Shown: piece by piece, positions 58,565 to 64,000 of the stretch
Layout of the letters: each line of letters opens with the position of its first letter
Numbering within the stretch: the stretch's first letter is position 1
Assembly (NCBI RefSeq): GCF_020906515.1
Contig: NC_085849.1
Span: forward strand, 4,402,001 to 4,466,000
Source of the DNA: Vanrija pseudolonga
Taxonomy: Eukaryota; Basidiomycota; Tremellomycetes; Trichosporonales; Trichosporonaceae
Length of the DNA: 64,000 nucleotides
Direction: 5' to 3'
Notes under the pieces: generated by a model
Seen by the model: only the letters and a program-made list of their open reading frames with translations
Databases searched by the model: none
What the model was told of the DNA's origin: nothing
Made by a program: the position numbers and the translations under genes

Positions 58565-60573
58565 ATGGCCGACAGCACAACCCCCTTCGCCATGTCAGAA
58601 AAGCCCAAAACTCAGCTCCCAGCCGAGACCGACATCCCCCGCGTGTCGTTCGACCACTCGAGCAGCCTCGAGGATGGCCGTAGCTCCGACCACGGCTCCG
58701 TCGAGCCCAAGTCGAAGGGCGTCATCGAGATGGAGTCGCTGCAGGGACGGCTGACGCCTATCCTCCTCGGCGTGCTGTACGGCACCTTCATGCTGCTCGC
58801 GTACAGCCTGTCGCTGAGTGAGTCGCCACCGTCCGTCCGCAACTGACAACCACTCCAGACCAGTACACGTCCTCCGCGTTCCTCAACTACGGCGTCTCGT
58901 ACTCGTTCGGCAAGCACTCCCTCCAGGCCACGATCGGCGTCGTCACGGCAGTGTTCCAGGCCATGAGCCAGCCGCCTATCGCCAAGCTCGCCGACGTCTT
59001 TGGCCGTGTGCCCGCGTACATCGGCTGCGTGGTGCTCTATGTCATCGGCTACATCATCGTCGCGAGCTCGCAGTCCATCGTGACCTATGCGGTTGGCAAC
59101 TCGATCTACATCCTGGGAATCACGGGCCTGTTCTTGCTTCAGAACATTATCATTTCCGACATTTCGTCCCTCCGTAACCGATGTGAGTGGCCTGTGGCAT
59201 TCCCGAGGAGCCTCGCTGACCTTCCCGCAGACTGGTGGACTCTCTTCCCGTCCATTCCAGGCGCGATCAATGCGTTCGTCAGCGGTGACCTTGTCGCCTC
59301 TCTGATGTCGCGCGGAGACAAGACCAAGCAGTGGCGCTGGGGCTTCGGTAGGTTGATCACGAACGACGAGTGCTGACCAGCAGGCATCTTCATCATTCTC
59401 ACCCCGGCCCTGGCCTTCCCCATCATCCTCACGCTGTGGCGCGCGACCCGCCCCTCGCGTGAGGTGCGGGCCGAGCAGAAGGCCGCCCACGCCGCCCGCA
59501 TCGAGGGCCTGTCCTTCCCGCAGCGCTTCGCGCGCGGGTGCAAGGACTTTTTCTGGCAGCTCGACTTTATCGGCCTGTTCCTCTTCGTCGTCGGCTTCGG
59601 TCTCTTGTTTGTGACCGTCACCATCGCCAACTCGAAGACGGCCAAGTGGTCGGACGCGCACTCGATCGCGCAGATGGTCCTTGGTGGCGTGGTCATTATC
59701 GCGTTCGTGCTCTGGGAGCGCTTCTGGGCGCCGCACCCCCTCCTGCCCTTCGCGCTGCTCAAGCGCAAGACGGTCATCGGGTGTGTGCTAATCGCGCTCT
59801 GGTCGCCCATGGGCGGCCGCATCACCGCCGGGTACCTGTTCACGTTCCTCCAAGTCGCCGCCAACCAGAGCGTGCTCTCCACCCAGCGCATCACGTCCTT
59901 CCCCACCGTCGCGGGTACCGTGTCGGCCATCCTCGGCGCCATCGTCGCCCGCCAGTTCCGCGTCCTCAAGCCCATCATCGTGGCAGGATTCGTCATCCAG
60001 GTCCTCGGCTCGGGCCTCATGATCCGCTACAGGACCAGCACGAACTCTCAGGGCGAGCTCGCCGTCGTCCAGCTCATCCGCGGCTTCGCCAACGGCCTCA
60101 TCCCCTTCCCTACCCAGGCCCTCATCCAGGCTGCTGCCCCTCACGAGAACCTCGCTGCGATCACCGCCGGGTGGCTCGTTGTCTACTACCTCTCTGGTGG
60201 TATCGGCTCGGCCATCGGCGGCGCGATGTGGACCAACATCGTCCCCAACAAGCTCGACCAGTACCTTGGCCACAACCAGACCCTCGTCAACCTCGCCTTC
60301 AGCAACCCCTTTGGGTTCGCGGACAAGTTCCCTCCAGGAACGCCTGAGCGTGCGGCCATCGCCCGTGCCCAGGACGAGGCGCAGCGCACCATTGTCATTG
60401 TCGGAACGTGCATCTCGGCCGTTGCGCTGCTCACTTCCATCTTCCTTCTCGACAACCTCCGCCTGACTGACGACCAGTCACTCGAGGAGTCGGAGATCAA
60501 GGGCGGCGAGAAGAAGAAGCGGGGTGATGGGGCCGCAGTGAACACGGACGCTGCGGGGACTAACGTGCATTAG
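58565..60573 (+). CDS. siderophore-iron transporter-like MFS protein (SIT/ARN type)
   Basis: A 627-aa protein in exons 58565-58817, 58859-59182, 59231-59347 and 59384-60573, phases agreeing. The length fits the 14-helix SIT subfamily. Marks: LLGVLYGTFMLLAYSLSLN (helix 1), then NYGVSYSFGKHSLQATIGVV, SQPPIAKLADVFGRVPAY, VGYIIVASSQ-like IGYIIVASSQSI, and the long central loop with FFWQLDFIGLFLFVVGFGLL. Relatives (Arn1, Sit1, MirB) import ferric hydroxamates. A second possible acceptor 3 nt upstream would add one residue. Iron uptake next to three Fe(II)-dependent dioxygenases is noted, but a functional link is speculative. Confidence 0.87.
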
Positions 60574-60618
60574 GGCTGTAGACACTACAGAGAGGAATGA
60601 ACATGTTCTGAGGGTCCG

Positions 60619-62568
60619 TCACCCGTCCGCCCCGGGGTGCTCCTTCGTTGATTGCTGAGCGTCCCCGGAAGGGCTTGTCGGAATATCAGGTTGAAGTTCC
60701 GCGCCTTCCTCAGCCCGGATTGTAGGAAGGTCGGAGCGTCGAGCGAAAAGCCCTTGCTTCGTCAGCCGGGCGATCTCGTTTGTTTCCCATGCGCTTTCAC
60801 TGTCCACTAGGTGGATTGGAGTTGTTCCGCCAGACGATGGGCCGGTTGGAGAGCTGGGACCAGAGTCACCAGCTGCAGTAGAGATGGTGAGGCCACTGGT
60901 CGCCATCAAGTGTCTCGAAGACCCGTACTTCTGGTGGACTGGCGAGGTTGGTGACGAGGCGGGTGTGCCTGTCTGCGGTGACATGTTTGATGCTCCCCCG
61001 CTCCATTCTGACTGGTAGACTGGAGGCAATACAATGGGAGGCAGCCCGCCATCGACTTCGCGCACGATAGGTCGCTGTTGGCGCGGGGCCTGATCTTCAT
61101 CCGCCAGGGGGGCCTCTTGACGTGGAGCACGGTTCGACGCCTTGAGTTGATACGGAGTCAACCGTGGCACGTCTCCAGTGGTCGGACTGGTGACCTCTTC
61201 CTCTTCGACGGCAAGGTCCACCGGCCCTCCGCTCCGCACCACTCTCTGCAATCTCCGCACGTGCAGTCGCCAGCCAACGAACCCAAGGAGAGCGATGAGC
61301 ACCACCACTCCTGCGACCTGGGAGATACGTTCAGCACACCTCCCAACCACACATTGAACATACCGCCCCGCCTACGATTCCGCCCACTGGCTTGGCGGAT
61401 GTTGCCGCCGGTGTCGAGCTGTTGGCTGGAGGGGAGTCGACTGGAGCTGTGTTTCCAGAAGTTTGGTTTAACCGGGCATCATAGCGGATCTGCGGCCATT
61501 GTGTGGGGTTCCTGCCGTGGTTTATGAGCGACAACACAATGCCCGTCCACTTACAGGAGCCCGGTGCCAAACCAGAGTCTGGATATCACCAGGTTCGAGC
61601 CAGCAGTGGCCGGCTCGATTGTCATGTTGTACTGGATTTTTGGGTCAAGTGGTGTGTTGGATATCACCTCGTTGGTGTCGTTCATGTTCCACTGTGCACG
61701 ATACGTGCTCGTGCCAGTGGAGGCGGCAGGCGGTGTCGGAGTGAAGGTGACGATGCCATTGCCTCCGCTAAAGCCAGACGTGCCATAAACCAGCATCACA
61801 CTGGTGTTGTCGGGGACTGGGAACCACAGAGACCCATTTCCGCGAGCTATGCGATATGTCGGCCCGAAGAGCTTCAACTGGCCTGGATCGTGTTCAGGAA
61901 CGATGGCCGGCTCCCAGTCGCCCGACCACAGGATGTATGGGTTTCCGACCAGGCCAGTCGTGTTGTCGGGAATGTACACTGCGTCCACGACATAGAACGT
62001 GACTTGAGACTCAGTTTTTCTCTCATGTTCAGTCAGTGCCTCGAAGGCGGCAAGGAAGCCGGACGTACTGTTCACCAAGTAGCCCAGCCACATAAGATAT
62101 GTTCCAGACAGATGTCCCGTAATCCAGATAGCAAGTGAAGCGGTAGTAGTACAAGACTATATCCTGACTGTTGCCGACAGAAATAATTGTGGCGGCTGTG
62201 CTCTTGAGCGTAGTGTTGTACCAGACATCCCCAAAGGTACCCAGTGTCGTGCCAGGGCGGAATATTGATTGCAAGCAGGACACGTTTGTGTTTCCCGTCT
62301 CTGACGAGACGTTGATCGCAATTGCATTGGTGAGCGCCGTGTACTGGAACCAAGCTGGGGTGGTACTGTTGATGGCTGTGATGGAGTCTCCCTCAATCAC
62401 ACGCCACGACGAATCGGCGGGGCCAAGGTCCCAGCCTCCTCCCAACGGCGGGTGGACGACAACGGTGGTGTTGACATTGGCCACGAAGGGAGACTGGGCA
62501 TCCGTGCGGTGTGGTAAAAGGACCAGGAGGAGGAGGATGAGGGCGAATGTTGTTCCCCGGTAAGCCAT
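60619..62568 (-). CDS. single-pass secreted-domain glycoprotein, paralogue 1
   Basis: A type I membrane protein of about 570 aa. The start is at MAYRGTTFALILLLLVLLP, a signal peptide ending near TDAQ. The ectodomain has many N-glycosylation sequons (NTT, NST, NVS, NMT). Splicing was resolved at 61511-61553 and 61318-61363. A Ser/Pro/Thr-rich stalk leads to GGIVGGA-VAGVVVLIALLGF, a helix with glycine motifs, then RLHVRRLQ and a long cytosolic tail containing VDGGLPPIVLPPVYQSEW. Layout resembles fungal Mid2-like or axl2-like cell-surface sensors, without recognisable sequence identity. Near 62,080-62,095 the frame shifts between NISY and MWLGYLVNSTSG with no usable intron: either one base is missing (true mutation or assembly error) or an unusual splice exists. 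Confidence 0.68.
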
Positions 62569-63245
62569 GCTGACCGGCGCTTGTGATGGACTCGAGGGCC
62601 GAGGAAGGTGTTGGTCAAAGTGACAGGCAGCGGCGAAGGTCTGGCGTGTCATCATGTTGTTGTTCAATGGCCTTTTAAGCACGTAACCCAGCAGGAGAGT
62701 CAGACGCTCGAGCTTGGGGCGAATTGAAGGGCCTGTGCCCCAATCTCCGCATGATACCCTGCGCCTTTGAGCTTCAAGTTTGGGCAGTTGCCGAGTGGAT
62801 ACACGGTCAACGAGGTGTCAAGAGATTGTGTACAAGATAGCAGATGCGATAGTCACCGGCAGGAACCAAGCCTGAAACCCCAAGGCTGTGTAGTGTGCAT
62901 TCTAGATGTATATGCTGTGCAGAATGAATAATGGTCGAACAATGACCTTGCTGCGTATGAAAGGAATCAAAGGACAGGTGGTGCACCGGCCTTCAAGAAG
63001 GCACAAGTGCCCGAAGGGAACAAGGCGTTGCGCCTCCGTCTGCGCTGCCTTTTCCCACATGCGAGGCTCGTCACCCGACATGCACTGGTCGAGGTCCGAG
63101 CTGGTGTGGCACGTGTTGTGGTCACAGAGGCAACCTCAGTTCACATCTACAGTACTCTGGAAAATGCCTAGATCCAACCGAGTCCATAACACCACTATAA
63201 TATGTACATATTATCTACTGGATCGCCACCGAGTGTTCGTCCTGA
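62569..63245. other. intergenic region between tandem paralogues
   Basis: About 680 bp upstream of paralogue 1 and downstream of paralogue 2, both on the minus strand. An AT-rich stretch (63195-63215) lies just after the stop of paralogue 2 and may serve in 3' end formation. No gene is supported. Confidence 0.35.
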
Positions 63246-64000
63246 TCAGTGCCCATGTCCACCTGCCACGGATACGGGTGCCATGTCAGGGTCCTCCACA
63301 GTCGCAAGCTCTTCCATTGATGGGTCGGACCAAGATGGAATGCCAGTGTGGCCATGGGACGTGTACACAGGTGTCAGTAACTCGGTCGTTACAGTCGGTC
63401 CGGGCGACGCGGGGCTGGTGGTCGTGGGAGACGCAAGGTCCGTGGCGGTCGGCGAGGCGAGAGAGTGGGACGCGGTGAGACTCCCAGCTGTTGAGTGGTC
63501 ACTTCCCAGCGTGTTGGTCGTGGACAAGTTGCGCCATTCGTGGCGGTACATGGGCGGCAGAACGGTGGGGAACAGACCTCCATCAAGCTCGTGGACGACG
63601 GGAGAAACGGGCTCAAGGCTGCTGGGAATTCCTCTCCCGCCTTCGTCGCCCGCGACAGGTCCAACAAGGACAAGGCGCGAACCGGACTTTTCACGGTCCC
63701 GCGTCGCAAGAGGCATGTGCGAAGCGTTCATGTCGAGTGACCCTCCACTGGATATTAGCGCAAGCATGTGGCAGCGGGCATACCTCGATGCGGGGTGTGT
63801 GATTGGGGATGGGTGCAAGGACACTGCGGCAGGGGTCAGCGCGCTCCGGAGGATCGCTTCGCAGCCATGCACTGACGGTCGAATGGGCTCAGCTCTGGCG
63901 GGTTGTCGCCAATGTCGTGGTGGGCTGGGTCGTCAATGGCAAAAGATGTTGGCCGATTCCCCTTTAGCCGTTTGACGTGGTATCGCCAGAAGCCGATGAG
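63246..64000 (-). CDS. single-pass glycoprotein, paralogue 2 (C-terminal part only)
   Basis: The gene enters from beyond the right edge; only the end of a membrane helix and the cytosolic tail are present. LIGFWRYHVKRLKG at the edge corresponds to ALLGFVGWRLHVRRLQ of paralogue 1, and ELDGGLFPTVLPPMYRHEW to its VDGGLPPIVLPPVYQSEW. Two introns are likely: one with GCTAAT branch (63736-63771) and one further upstream with a non-standard GTCAGT donor. The exact junctions are therefore tentative. The tail ends in Ser/Thr/Pro-rich sequence. Tandem position and the shared motif show a local duplication that has since diverged strongly. Confidence 0.62.

Noticed and set aside
61503-62138. Plus-strand frame of 211 codons opposite glycoprotein paralogue 1
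   Set aside because: The minus strand has a signal peptide, glycosylation sequons and a membrane helix; the plus frame has none.
1-64000. CRISPR arrays, rRNA genes, LTR or other transposable elements
   Set aside because: No spaced direct repeats, rRNA-like sequence, reverse transcriptase, integrase or transposase motifs were found in any frame; only simple repeats and homopolymer runs are present.

Overview
This is a gene-dense window of a filamentous or yeast-like basidiomycete nuclear genome. Four things point there: high GC content; genes cut by many short introns (mostly 34-60 nt, GTRNGY donor, CTGAC/CTAAC branch site, YAG acceptor); Zn2Cys6 regulators; and long 5' regions rich in pyrimidine tracts. 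The intron style and gene content fit Tremellomycetes, perhaps Trichosporonales, but that placement is inference. No CRISPR array, rRNA, insertion sequence or recognisable retroelement was seen. Exon coordinates were worked out by hand from splice signals and reading phase.

Left part (1-35 kb). It opens with the 3' end of a maleylacetoacetate isomerase. Next is a hybrid histidine kinase of about 2,300 aa (1.3-8.8 kb: pseudokinase, P-loop ATPase, helical region, GAF, HisKA, HATPase, receiver). Then come a MARVEL-like four-span membrane protein, a PaaI-type hotdog thioesterase, a 911-aa Zn2Cys6 factor on the minus strand, a mitochondrial-carrier-like protein, a PhzF-family enzyme and an opsin-related seven-helix protein whose retinal lysine position is arginine. 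Two long gaps (12.7-18.1 and 21.8-26.1 kb) flank the Zn2Cys6 gene.

Right part (33-61 kb). This looks like a sulfur or sulfonate acquisition neighbourhood: a TDT/Ssu1-type anion (sulfite or dicarboxylate) exporter, a second Zn2Cys6 regulator, two OPT oligopeptide/glutathione-type transporters, three TauD/TfdA Fe(II)/2-oxoglutarate dioxygenases and two Dal5-like MFS permeases, followed by a siderophore-type MFS transporter. The layout OPT, TauD (minus) and divergent MFS occurs twice (40.8-50.3 and 51.5-57.7 kb), which suggests module duplication. The dioxygenase gene at 46.1-47.9 kb reads as one spliced gene joining a complete glutathione S-transferase to a complete TauD domain. It is the most unusual object here. 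A plausible but unproven combined role is import of glutathione S-conjugates, peptides or sulfonates, oxidative release of sulfite, and export of excess sulfite.

The last 3.4 kb carry two tandem minus-strand paralogues of a single-pass glycoprotein. They share a cytoplasmic tail motif; the second runs off the window.
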